Source: Clostridiales bacterium | GTDB taxonomy: Bacteria > Bacillota > Clostridia > Saccharofermentanales > Saccharofermentanaceae | Direction of reading: 5' to 3' | Length of the DNA stretch: 34,800 bases | Assembly (NCBI GenBank): GCA_017428155.1 | Contig: JAFRRJ010000018.1 | Location: 1 to 34,800, forward strand | In this document: piece after piece, positions 8,191 through 15,478 of the stretch | How positions within the stretch are numbered: the stretch's first letter is position 1 | Layout of the letters: each line of letters starts with the position of its first letter | Made by a program: the position numbers and the translations under genes | The notes under the pieces: model-generated | The model's database searches: none | Seen by the model: only the letters and a program-made list of their open reading frames with translations | Told to the model about the DNA's origin: nothing

Positions 8191-8213
8191 AATTGTGTTA
8201 TTCCTTTCTTAAT

Positions 8214-8330
8214 TCAAATAGTTATAGTTGTGCTGTCGGAACAGCGGCTGTTTGAACAAGAACAACACATTCGTCCACAACGGAAGTTACTGCGGACTAA
8301 TGACTGGAAATAGAACTTACGGTCGTACAT
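8214..8330 (-). CDS. Cysteine-rich leader peptide (uORF) of metY-cysK
   Basis: A 38-codon ORF lies between the metY promoter and metY. It starts at ATG 8330 with a GGAGG (8344-8340) 9 bases upstream and stops at TGA 8216-8214. Five of 13 consecutive codons are UGU in RCGRMCCSCSNSRC (Cys18, 22, 23, 25, 30). The RNA can form ACGGAAGTTA (8339-8330) with TAACTTCCGT (8289-8280), whose 3' arm ends right before the first Cys codon. A rival stem is TCCGCA (8296-8291) with TGTGGA (8279-8274). A further hairpin GCTGT-TCCG-ACAGC sits inside the ORF. This suggests Cys-tRNA-dependent ribosome pausing controls the operon. No U-rich terminator is seen, so the output may be translational or Rho-dependent. 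Confidence 0.7.
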   Translation of the reverse strand: MYDRKFYFQSLVRSNFRCGRMCCSCSNSRCSDSTTITI

Positions 8331-8366
8331 AACTTCCGTCCTCCTCTCTCATAAGAATTTTCGCAT

Positions 8367-8395
8367 ATCATAAACGCTATTACCCACTATGTCAA
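8367..8395 (-). promoter_or_regulatory. Promoter of the metY-cysK operon
   Basis: The minus strand has TTGACA (8395-8390), exactly 17 bases, then TATGAT (8372-8367). The start near 8360 gives a 170-base leader that contains the Cys-rich ORF. Confidence 0.85.
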
Positions 8396-8412
8396 TAGGT
8401 TTATGTGAAATT

Positions 8413-8430
8413 TTTTCGCGCGCCCGAAAA
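8413..8430. repeat. Second copy of the palindromic motif TTTTCGCGCGCCCGAAAA
   Basis: It is identical to 5810-5827 except for one base in the loop. It lies 18 bases upstream of the metY -35 box. Being upstream of two separate promoters, it could be a regulator site. Equally it could be a stray end of the repeat array that begins next to it. Confidence 0.4.
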
Positions 8431-8463
8431 TGAGACGGGCGGGAATGAGGCCTGATTTGCGGG

Positions 8464-8960
8464 GTATCACAAATTCCTAAAAATCGGACTTTTATGATAC
8501 GAACGCGGGAAAAAATATCATAAATGCCTCGATTTCCTGCATTTTATGATACAGGAAGGCCTTAAAAATATCATAAATCATGTAGTTTTTGCGATTTTGT
8601 GATACCAAGAGTACAGAATATCACAAAACCCCAAAAACAGGCCTGTTTGAGATACGGGAAGAGGGTATGAATATCTCAGATGCCTATGAAAATGGCAGTT
8701 TGAAATACGGAGGCGGTGATAAATATCTCTAATCTCTAAAATACGCCCCAAATCTTCAAAAGAGCACTTTTGGGATGCAATCTGAAGCAAAAATGCACCC
8801 CAAATCAAGAATACGAGCCATTTGGGATACATTTGTCCTCTTAAAAACACCCCAAATCTTCAATTCAAAACATTTGGGATGCATTCGCCCCCTCGAAAAC
8901 ACCCCAAATCGAGAAAACGAGCAATTTGGGATACATTTGCCCCTTCAAAAACACCGAAGA
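8464..8960. repeat. Tandem array of ~52-bp covarying palindromic units (array 1)
   Basis: About ten units follow one another with a period of 50-53 bases. In the left half each unit holds TTTNNGATAC, about 14 bases, then ATATCNNAAA, separated from the next by about 17 bases. Paired arms occur at 8491/8515 (TATGATA/TATCATA), 8542/8568 (same), 8595/8618 (TGTGATA/TATCACA) and 8646/8671 (TGAGATA/TATCTCA). In the right half the arms become TTTGGGAT and CCCCAAAT (8770/8798, 8820/8850, 8873/8902) with the same spacing. The array fills the space between divergent metY and the sigma factor gene. No coding sequence is credible here. Confidence 0.85.
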
Positions 8961-9028
8961 TGTAGTATATAAATCATTTAGAAAAATTTTGTCACAGATC
9001 ACATTTTCGATTTGTTATATGGGGTGTA

Positions 9029-9055
9029 AGGCCTGATAAGGGATCCCAAAGGCCT
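9029..9055 (+). promoter_or_regulatory. Nested palindromes in the sigma factor leader
   Basis: AGGCCT at 9029-9034 and again at 9050-9055 flank AGGGATCCC at 9039-9047, so the RNA can form a stem about 12 bases before the ribosome site. TGTTATATG at 9013-9021 just upstream looks like an extended -10. The function is a guess: an operator or a leader hairpin. Confidence 0.35.
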
Positions 9056-9081
9056 CACAGCAACAACAAGGAGATATTTTA

Positions 9082-9633
9082 ATGGCGCTGCCGTCACAAC
9101 AGATCAGATTTATCGAGAAATGTTATGAGCTTTACGAGCAGAAGATGTACCGCGTGGCACTGTCGGTGCTGCATGATGAGACACTCGCCGAAGACGCCGT
9201 GCAGGACGCGTTCCTGCAGCTCATAAGGCATAAGGTGTTCTTCAAGGATGCCGGTTCGGATGACTGCAAGAGATACATCATAACAGTCATAAGAAATGCT
9301 TCGATCAACATCTATAACAAAAGAAACAGCGAGAATAAGATCTTAAGCTTTTCCGACGACCTCGAATCAATATGTGACAACAGGATCATTGAAGAAGACA
9401 AAACAGAGGACCGGGAGCCTTACTGCACACCGCTTATGAGTTCCCTGCCCAAAAAGTATTACGATGTCGTCTATTACCTTGTTGTTAAGGAATACACGGC
9501 TGCCGAGACTGCAGGACTTCTTAACATCACAGAGGCAAATGTAAGGAAACGCTATGAAAGGGCCAGGAAGATGATGCGTGAGGCTATGGGCAGAGAAGGC
9601 AGCGGGAACCATTTCGCAGAGGGGAAATCTTAA
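9082..9633 (+). CDS. ECF-type RNA polymerase sigma factor
   Basis: The 183-residue protein has the two-domain layout of extracytoplasmic-function sigma factors. Region 2 spans about 10-85, with YELYEQKMYRVALSVLHDETLAEDAVQDAFLQLIRH (core binding and -10 recognition) and RYIITVIRNASIN. Region 4 spans about 115-170, with LPKKYYDVVYYLVVKEYTAAETAGLLNITEANVRKRYERARK, a -35-binding helix-turn-helix. It directs RNA polymerase to a dedicated promoter set. GGAG lies about 8 bases before the ATG. The next gene, 15 bases downstream, is a membrane protein of anti-sigma type, so the pair is probably a membrane-stress signalling module. Confidence 0.9.
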   Translation: MALPSQQIRFIEKCYELYEQKMYRVALSVLHDETLAEDAVQDAFLQLIRHKVFFKDAGSDDCKRYIITVIRNASINIYNKRNSENKILSFSDDLESICDNRIIEEDKTEDREPYCTPLMSSLPKKYYDVVYYLVVKEYTAAETAGLLNITEANVRKRYERARKMMREAMGREGSGNHFAEGKS

Positions 9634-9648
9634 CAAGGGAGAATGCTT

Positions 9649-10869
9649 ATGAACACAAATACTAACGATAAATTCGACCGCCATATAAAAGATATAAGTA
9701 TTGAGGAATTCGACCACATCACTGACGGAGTCGAAGATCATGTTTTCTCCTCAAGATATTTGGCGGGAAAGGAAATGATAATGAATAATGCATCACATAA
9801 AGCAAAGATCAGCAAGCTTGGGGTAAAGATCGCAGTGGCAGCAGCTGCTCTCGTTGTGGCAGCACCTTTTGCGGTCAACGCGGCAACCGGCGGAGAATTA
9901 TTTAACAGGATCTGGGGCAACGAAGGTAAAGAAAACATAGAAAGCCACGTGATATTTGTCAATGAGGTCAAGACCGGAAGAGACGGCGAAACCTACGAAA
10001 CCCATTACGAAATAACTTATCCGGCAGTCGAATATGTTGAAGCAGATCCTGAACTGGCTGAGCGCCTCATAGGAAACAGAATGACGACAGAGCCTGTCTC
10101 CTTCACGGTCGGCGACAACACTTTTACGATCGAATCCGTCGTACATGACGGCATGTCAGTTATCGTATCTTACTCGATCGAAAATCCGAACGGCGTCGAC
10201 TGCCTCAGCTTCAGTTCTTTAGACAATGAGGCAAAGGGCGCCACGGACAACCCGGATTCAGACACACTATTCGGCTTCCTTGAAGCGCACGGCAAGACAT
10301 GGGTCGATATTGAGCGTTCCACAAACACCAAAGTTTACTGCATCAATTATATGATCGAAGAAGACGGTACTTACGGCCCGTCTCTCGAAGACCAGCTGAC
10401 AATGTATGCCGAACAGGCCATCATGTCCAGAAGAGATCTTGAGAAGTACCTCGAGGAAAACAGAGATAACCTGGCTCCCGACGGAAGTGACTGGGATACT
10501 TTGGTCAAGGATGAAAAAGAATTAAAGATTCCTGTCGCAGCCGAGCTTGATACAAAATCATTCGTAAATTCTTCAGGTGATCAGATCGTAGTCTCACCGA
10601 TCTCCATGACGTTCAATCCGACGAGCAGCGTATTAACAACGGATCTTGAGGCGCTTGGTGCACCTGACTGCTACGATGGCAACCGTTGGGTAACTATTAC
10701 TTACAAAGACGGTTCGGAGTATCTTGTGTACAACGGCACTATAGATAACCGCGCTTATATCCGCGGAAACAGCGAAGACCACGGCTATACCGTGTTGTTC
10801 AACCGCCTCGTGGATACTGACAACATCGCAAAGATCACTGTTCACGGAATAGAATTCACTCCGGCATAA
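9649..10869 (+). CDS. DUF4179-like membrane protein, probable anti-sigma factor
   Basis: The 406-residue protein has a short cytoplasmic N-terminus (about 50 residues), one membrane helix (VKIAVAAAALVVAAPFAVNA, about 58-77), and a large extracytoplasmic part. This is the layout of clostridial anti-sigma proteins with a DUF4179-type domain coded beside ECF sigma factors. The N-terminus would hold the sigma factor at the membrane; the outer domain would sense the signal. An ATG at 9643 is in frame, but AAGGGAG ends at 9641, which fits the ATG at 9649 (7-base spacing) and not 9643. I do not recognise a zinc-binding anti-sigma motif. The family assignment rests on context and topology more than on motifs. 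Confidence 0.7.
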   Translation: MNTNTNDKFDRHIKDISIEEFDHITDGVEDHVFSSRYLAGKEMIMNNASHKAKISKLGVKIAVAAAALVVAAPFAVNAATGGELFNRIWGNEGKENIESHVIFVNEVKTGRDGETYETHYEITYPAVEYVEADPELAERLIGNRMTTEPVSFTVGDNTFTIESVVHDGMSVIVSYSIENPNGVDCLSFSSLDNEAKGATDNPDSDTLFGFLEAHGKTWVDIERSTNTKVYCINYMIEEDGTYGPSLEDQLTMYAEQAIMSRRDLEKYLEENRDNLAPDGSDWDTLVKDEKELKIPVAAELDTKSFVNSSGDQIVVSPISMTFNPTSSVLTTDLEALGAPDCYDGNRWVTITYKDGSEYLVYNGTIDNRAYIRGNSEDHGYTVLFNRLVDTDNIAKITVHGIEFTPA

Positions 10870-10895
10870 AACCGGTTTTTGGGTTATATGGTAAA

Positions 10896-10980
10896 GGCGG
10901 TGCCGTTTATTGCGGCGAACCCCAAAAGTTGAACAAACTTTGGGTGTTCAATGCATTTATTGCGGCACCGTCTTTATTTT
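10896..10980 (+). terminator. Terminator of the sigma/anti-sigma operon
   Basis: GGCGGTGCCG (10896-10905) pairs with CGGCACCGTC (10963-10972), followed by TTTATTTTG. The enclosed stretch carries a second stem made of CCCAAAAGTT and AACTTTGGG. The sequence TTTATTGCGGC occurs in both flanks. The result is a large branched terminator 27 bases after the stop. Confidence 0.75.
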
Positions 10981-11030
10981 GTTTGGTTTATTGAGGATAT
11001 TTTGTGTATTTGGGGTATTGGGGGCAAATC

Positions 11031-11231
11031 AGGGGGCGATGTCATAAAATCCTTAATTTTCGAGGTTTTGTGATACCGGAAGGGGGCTTCAATGCAACAA
11101 ATTGCTTGTTTTTTGCCATTTTGTGATACGCGCGAGCTCGAAAATATCATAAAAGCCGAATTTTCGCGATTTTATGATACAGGCGAGGCTCTTCAATGCA
11201 ACAAATTGCTTGTTTTTCGATTTTAAGATAC
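11031..11231. repeat. Tandem array of ~52-bp units (array 2)
   Basis: Four right-hand arms recur at 51-53 base intervals: TTTTGTGATAC (11066), TTTTGTGATAC (11119), TTTTATGATAC (11170), TTTTAAGATAC (11221). Left arms alternate between ATRTCATAAA and ATGCAACAAA. A 26-base segment beginning TTCAATGCAACAAATTGC is repeated exactly at 11088 and 11192, offset 104 bases, which is two units. The array lies between convergent genes (anti-sigma operon and TPM gene). Between 10981 and 11030 nothing is recognised. Confidence 0.8.
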
Positions 11232-11256
11232 AAGCCTCTGGCAGAAGGACATCAAA

Positions 11257-11345
11257 CCCACACAAAGCACTGAAATCTGATCGCCAAAACCTTGCCGGAC
11301 GGAAAACACTTCCCTCCCGCGGACGGAAACTCCCACACAAAGCAC
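11257..11345. repeat. Short direct repeat, 75 bases apart
   Basis: CCCACACAAAGCAC occurs at 11257-11270 and at 11332-11345. Between them CGGACGGAAA also occurs twice. It sits just beyond the TPM gene stop. The block may be a decayed tandem duplication; nothing else is seen here. Confidence 0.5.
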
Positions 11346-11348
11346 GCT

Positions 11349-12377
11349 CTACATCAGCTGAACGATATTGCCCTGATCGTCTTTTATATAGTGATGAGGA
11401 GGGATGGCCGCTCCGCAGTGCGGGCATTCGGTGTGCATGCCGATAATGTAGATGCCGCCGCAGAAGCCGCACGCCTCCTGATAGACCGCAGTAAGACCGC
11501 AGGGCTTGGCGTCCTTATAATCTTCAGGAACTTTGCATTTCTTTAATGAAGATATGAATGACAATACCGCGAACAGTGACAGGACAATGAAAGCGATAAG
11601 ACAGATAACGAACTGTGCTGTCTCGAAGCTCATCTTCATCATCCTGGGGCCATACTCGTCGAACGTGACCGCGATCGCATCATCAACGGAATATTTCGAG
11701 CGCTGAGACAGGCGCTTGTGAAGACTTTGGGTAAAAGCATCTGCATGCTTCTCAGTAAGCACCGGATCCGTGTTGTCTCCCTGCATTCCCTCCCAGTACC
11801 AGTCGTTAAAGCCGTCAGGCTTTATCTCTTCCGAGTATACGATGAGCCAGTGGACTTCATCGGGGAAGCGGTTAACATACACATCGTACGCGTAGTTTTC
11901 GAGGCTTGTGTAATCCTCATTCCATGTCTCGTTGGTCACGGTAATAACAGCGGGAACAATACCCGTTGTCTTATAGAATTCTTTCATTGATTTCTCAAGT
12001 TTTCCCGGGTTCTCGAAAATACCGAGATTATCCTCGATCACAAACTCGGGATTTTTGGGACCGTAATTGATCTTCTTTGGTGTGTGAAACGACAATACCA
12101 TTCCTGCAGCCATTCCGATCAGGAACGGAAGGAAGAATCCTATGAAAAAGCATACCGTAATGATAAACGGTGACATGTTCTTCTTACGGATATCGTAGTT
12201 GGAGTATATGAAATACGGCTTCTGATCCTTGTAATAAAGGTATCTCGTGGCACCTTTAAACGGCTGGTTGGATGTGCGTCTTGAACTTCCGGAACCGCTG
12301 CCTCCGCCGCTTGAAGAGCTGCTCGAACTGCTGTGGCTTCCGCCGCTGTGTGATCCGCCTCCTGATGAATGTGGCAT
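11349..12377 (-). CDS. TPM-domain-like membrane protein with C-terminal zinc ribbon
   Basis: The 342-residue protein begins with a low-complexity Ser/Gly/His tract (about 1-34). A membrane segment follows near 70-95, then a globular region (about 105-225) resembling the TPM domain, with VPAVITVTNETWNEDY and a VHWLIVYSEE strand. A second membrane helix lies near 252-275. The C-terminus has C-x2-C and C-x2-C pairs in CGFCGG and CPHCGA, a zinc-ribbon pattern. Homologues are common uncharacterised proteins. It starts 11 bases after larC in the same direction, with AAGGAGAG before the ATG, so it is probably the last gene of the lar operon. Its function is unknown. Confidence 0.65.
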   Translation of the reverse strand: MPHSSGGGSHSGGSHSSSSSSSSGGGSGSGSSRRTSNQPFKGATRYLYYKDQKPYFIYSNYDIRKKNMSPFIITVCFFIGFFLPFLIGMAAGMVLSFHTPKKINYGPKNPEFVIEDNLGIFENPGKLEKSMKEFYKTTGIVPAVITVTNETWNEDYTSLENYAYDVYVNRFPDEVHWLIVYSEEIKPDGFNDWYWEGMQGDNTDPVLTEKHADAFTQSLHKRLSQRSKYSVDDAIAVTFDEYGPRMMKMSFETAQFVICLIAFIVLSLFAVLSFISSLKKCKVPEDYKDAKPCGLTAVYQEACGFCGGIYIIGMHTECPHCGAAIPPHHYIKDDQGNIVQLM

Positions 12378-12388
12378 TTTCTCTCTCC

Positions 12389-13606
12389 TTATTCCTTTTC
12401 TGCAGCCTCAGATACGTCATCGTATTCAGGCTTGACCTTCGTTACTCTGAAACCCTCCGATACCTTGACCCTGACTTCGCCGTACTTCGTCATTACCTTC
12501 TCTTCGCGCCTGGCGAGCCTGAACCTGTCCATGGCGTTATATCTGATCCCTATCGTTGTGGTGTTCTCGAAAATCAGCTTCGCAAATTTCTCCTTGTCCT
12601 CAGGCTTTACGAGCACCGTGAAAAGGAGCCCCGGACGGTTCTTCTTCATGAAGACCGGCGTCGTAAAAACATCGAGAGCACCGTTTTCCATGAGAACACC
12701 TGTAGCATAACCCGTCTCTTCGCCTGTCATGTCATCGACATTGAACTTGAGTTCTATGACCTTATCACCTTCATCCTCTTCACTTCCTATGAAGGTCCTC
12801 AGCATATTTGCCTTTGCAAAATCTTTTCTGCCCATGCCGTAACCGGTCTTCTCAATAGTCATTACAGGTCTTGAACCGAAGCTTCCGGCAAAGTGTTTGA
12901 GCAGTGCCGCGCCTGTAGGCGTAAGAAGCTCTCCTTCGACATCACCGCTGCAGGTCGGGATTCCTTCGATTATGCTTGCGGTAGCCGGAGCCGGTACCGG
13001 AAGGATACCGTGTGCACACCTGACCTGACCGTAACCTGTTGCAAGAGGTGATACGATGATCCTGTCAGGAGCGATCTGCTCCAGAAGAACACAGACGCCG
13101 GCAATATCCGCCACGGCATCCATGGTACCTACTTCATGGAAATGGATGTCCGTTACGGGCTTTCCGTGCGCCTTGCTCTCAGCTTCTGCTATCAGGCCGT
13201 ATACTGCAAGAGCGTCTGCCTTAACCTTATCAGACACATTAAGACCGTTGATTATACTCTCTATATCACTCATGTGAGTGTGGTGATGGTGATGCTCATA
13301 TTCGTGATGATGATCGTGCTCCGCGTGTTCGTGCTCATGTTCATGCTCGTGATGGTGCTCATGTTCATGATGATGCTCATGTTCATGCATGTGTTCATCC
13401 TCTTCCACACCGTGAACAACGACATGCGCATGCGTGCCTTCTATTCCGCATTTGACGCTCTTTTCGAATTCATATGTAACGTCAGGAATACCAAGCGAAT
13501 TAAGCTTTTCCTCACAGGCTTTAACGTCGCCCGTGAGTTCGGCAAGAGATGCAAGGAGCATGTCACCTGCCGCACCCATATTGCATTCGATATAAAGAGT
13601 CTTCAT
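12389..13606 (-). CDS. larC: Nickel-pincer cofactor nickel insertase LarC
   Basis: LarC is a CTP-dependent cyclometallase that inserts nickel into pyridinium-3,5-bisthiocarboxylate mononucleotide, the last step of nickel-pincer nucleotide synthesis. The start MKTLYIECNMGAAGDMLLASL, DIHFHEVGTMDAVADIAG, LLTPTGAALLKHFA and the C-terminal NVDDMTGEETGYATG region are characteristic. The protein is a single 405-residue frame, whereas Lactobacillus plantarum makes it by frameshifting between larC1 and larC2. Residues 72-111 form a tract with 24 His among 40 residues, probably a nickel store or chaperone loop. GGAGG lies 6 bases before the ATG, and larB ends just upstream. Confidence 0.95.
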   Translation of the reverse strand: MKTLYIECNMGAAGDMLLASLAELTGDVKACEEKLNSLGIPDVTYEFEKSVKCGIEGTHAHVVVHGVEEDEHMHEHEHHHEHEHHHEHEHEHEHAEHDHHHEYEHHHHHTHMSDIESIINGLNVSDKVKADALAVYGLIAEAESKAHGKPVTDIHFHEVGTMDAVADIAGVCVLLEQIAPDRIIVSPLATGYGQVRCAHGILPVPAPATASIIEGIPTCSGDVEGELLTPTGAALLKHFAGSFGSRPVMTIEKTGYGMGRKDFAKANMLRTFIGSEEDEGDKVIELKFNVDDMTGEETGYATGVLMENGALDVFTTPVFMKKNRPGLLFTVLVKPEDKEKFAKLIFENTTTIGIRYNAMDRFRLARREEKVMTKYGEVRVKVSEGFRVTKVKPEYDDVSEAAEKE

Positions 13607-13608
13607 GT

Positions 13609-14349
13609 TTAACCTCCGATGTGGTTGATCATGCTTGCGGAATATCCTGCACCGAAGCCGTTATCGATATTAACTGCTGTGACACCGCTTGCGCATGAAT
13701 TGAGCATGGCAAGGAGTGCCGTGAGACCTTCAAAAGATGCACCGTATCCGACGCTTGTCGGGACAGCTATAACAGGACAGTCTGCAAGACCTCCGATAAC
13801 ACTTGCAAGAGCGCCTTCCATGCCTGCTACGGCAATGATCACACTTGCACTCATGAGCTTTTCCTTCTGTGCAAGAAGACGGTGAAGGCCTGATACTCCG
13901 ACATCGTAAACGCGCTCGACTTTATTGCCGAGAAGCTCTGCCGTAACTGCTGCTTCTTCAGCAACAGGAAGATCTGAAGTGCCGGCTGTCGCGACGACGA
14001 TAGTGCCTTTTACGGATATTTCAGGTATCCTGCCTGCGACGCCAATGCGTGCAACATCAAAATATTTAACGGGAATCTGAAGCTGATCTTTTTTCTCTGC
14101 TGACAGTCTTGTGATAAGCACAGTCTCCTGACCGCCTTCAAGAAGGCTTTCGGTGATCTTATCTATTTGTTCGGGAGTCTTGCCCTCACCGAAGATCACT
14201 TCAGGGACGCCCTGCCTTAACCCTCTGTGAAGGTCAGGCTTGGCAAAACCAAGATCGACAAACGGCTTCATCTTGAGCTGAAGTTCAGCTTCCTCAGGGG
14301 TCATCTCCCCTTTTGCAACCATGTCTAATATGTCTCTCGTGCTGCTCAT
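13609..14349 (-). CDS. larB: Pyridinium-3,5-biscarboxylate mononucleotide synthase LarB
   Basis: LarB carboxylates and hydrolyses nicotinic acid adenine dinucleotide to give the dicarboxylated mononucleotide precursor of the nickel-pincer cofactor. The 246-residue length is normal. The C-terminal two thirds is the PurE-like domain, with [46 protein letters not shown] and [13 protein letters not shown]. Cys219 in [20 protein letters not shown] matches the position of the catalytic cysteine that forms the pyridinium adduct (Cys221 in the L. plantarum enzyme). Its ATG overlaps the larE stop (ATGA), and larC starts 2 bases after its stop, so translation is coupled. Confidence 0.95.
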   Translation of the reverse strand: MSSTRDILDMVAKGEMTPEEAELQLKMKPFVDLGFAKPDLHRGLRQGVPEVIFGEGKTPEQIDKITESLLEGGQETVLITRLSAEKKDQLQIPVKYFDVARIGVAGRIPEISVKGTIVVATAGTSDLPVAEEAAVTAELLGNKVERVYDVGVSGLHRLLAQKEKLMSASVIIAVAGMEGALASVIGGLADCPVIAVPTSVGYGASFEGLTALLAMLNSCASGVTAVNIDNGFGAGYSASMINHIGG

Positions 14350-15158
14350 TTATCCAGGACCTCATTCATGCTTCCGGTGCGGTATCCGTCCATATCCATT
14401 GTTACATATTTGAAGCCCAAGTTCTTTAATTCTGAAGATATTTCTTTGCGCGTGCGTTCATAAGCCATGAGTTCAATGTCAGAAGGATCTGCCTCGATCC
14501 TTGCAAGATCGCCGTGAACTCGTACACGGATGCCTTCAAAGCCCATGTCCTTAATGAACTTCTCGGCGGCAGCGACGCGCAGCAGTCCTTCTTCCGTGAT
14601 CTTTTCGCCATATGCAAATCTTGATGCAAGGCATGCTGCAGACGGATGATCCCATGTCGCAAGTCCTGCCTCTTTTGAAAGACGGCGGATGTCAATTTTC
14701 GAGAGCGCGGAATCCTTCAAAGGACTTATAATGCCCAGTTCCTTAATGGCGCGCATTCCGGGTCTGTAATCGCCGGTGTCGTCAACGTTGCTGCCGTCAG
14801 CGACCACATATCCTTCCGCTGCTGCCTTTACGGACTCGAAAATCCTTCTCTTGCAGTAATAGCACCTGTCAGGCGGATTGTCCGCGAATTCTTTTACAGC
14901 GAAAACATCGAAGTCCAATACGATCTGCCTTACGCCCGTCTTCTCACAGAAAGAAACAGTCCGGTCAAATTCATCTTTGGTGATGACCTGAGACTTCACT
15001 GTAACCGCGACCGCATTATCTCCCAGGACTTCATGAGCCTTATACAAAAGATATGTGGAATCTACGCCGCTTGAAAAAGCGACCGCCAGTTTCCCGGCGG
15101 CCTTAATACGCTCTGTGAGCGCTGATTCTTTAATTCTGATGTCAGATAAGTTATCCAT
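14346..15158 (-). CDS. larE: ATP-dependent sulfur transferase LarE
   Basis: LarE adenylates the carboxylates of the LarB product and replaces them with thiocarboxylates. The PP-loop is [10 protein letters not shown] at 29-38 of 270 residues. Cys176 in [10 protein letters not shown] is at the position of the sacrificial cysteine of L. plantarum LarE. Cys99 and Cys102 in [10 protein letters not shown] add two more cysteines. That three-Cys set is the pattern linked to LarE forms that hold a 4Fe-4S cluster and recycle sulfur instead of being consumed, so this copy is probably of that kind. The start lies 3 bases after the upstream membrane gene, with weak ribosome-site pairing, which suggests coupled translation. 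Confidence 0.93.
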   Translation of the reverse strand: MDNLSDIRIKESALTERIKAAGKLAVAFSSGVDSTYLLYKAHEVLGDNAVAVTVKSQVITKDEFDRTVSFCEKTGVRQIVLDFDVFAVKEFADNPPDRCYYCKRRIFESVKAAAEGYVVADGSNVDDTGDYRPGMRAIKELGIISPLKDSALSKIDIRRLSKEAGLATWDHPSAACLASRFAYGEKITEEGLLRVAAAEKFIKDMGFEGIRVRVHGDLARIEADPSDIELMAYERTRKEISSELKNLGFKYVTMDMDGYRTGSMNEVLDK

Positions 15159-15161
15159 TCA

Positions 15162-15464
15162 TCACTTTGCGAGCATTGCCTTGACCTTGCCCTCGGGGTC
15201 CTTAACGAGAAGGATCACGAACCAGATAACGAGGCCTAAAGCTACTACGGATAATCCGAGATATGCGTCGTTGATCATGTCAGCGGGAGCCTGCTCAAAG
15301 AATTCAGCACCGAGTTCGATGTACTCGACGACTGCGTCAACGAGCCACATAAGGCTTGCGCCCCAATACATGAGAGCAAGTGTTCCGAGTTTTCTGTCGG
15401 CTTTGGAGTTGTACCAGAGGATGGATGTGATAACTGCAGCGAAAACAGTGATAAGTAATGTCAT
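15162..15464 (-). CDS. Small three-helix membrane protein of the lar operon (subunit B-like)
   Basis: The 100-residue protein has about three membrane helices (residues 2-20, 28-50, 68-90). I do not recognise a named family. The segment RKLGTLALMYWGASLMWLVDAV aligns with KKMNWLNTMLWGGSALLAFEHV of the adjacent upstream protein, so the two look like diverged paralogues. This copy lacks the histidines of its partner. A GGGGG tract lies about 9 bases before the ATG. It lies between the other membrane gene and larE, 14 and 3 bases apart, clearly in one transcript. A two-subunit membrane complex serving nickel supply or cofactor use is an inference only. Confidence 0.7.
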   Translation of the reverse strand: MTLLITVFAAVITSILWYNSKADRKLGTLALMYWGASLMWLVDAVVEYIELGAEFFEQAPADMINDAYLGLSVVALGLVIWFVILLVKDPEGKVKAMLAK

Positions 15465-15478
15465 ATGCGTTATCCCCC

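Noticed and set aside
8191..8360. T-box or S-box (SAM) riboswitch ahead of metY
   Set aside because: No T-box motif, no intrinsic terminator and no S-box core were recognised; the Cys-rich ORF explains the leader better.
8464..8960. Regularly spaced repeats that could suggest a CRISPR array
   Set aside because: Repeat arms vary from unit to unit, the units are palindromic with conserved rather than unique spacers, and no cas gene is in the window.
8578..8972. Open frames within repeat array 1 on both strands
   Set aside because: They are translations of the repeat units, carry no ribosome site and resemble no protein family.
13136..13612. 158-residue plus-strand frame opposite larC
   Set aside because: Met/Leu/Val-rich product is the mirror of the LarC His-rich codons; larC is certain.
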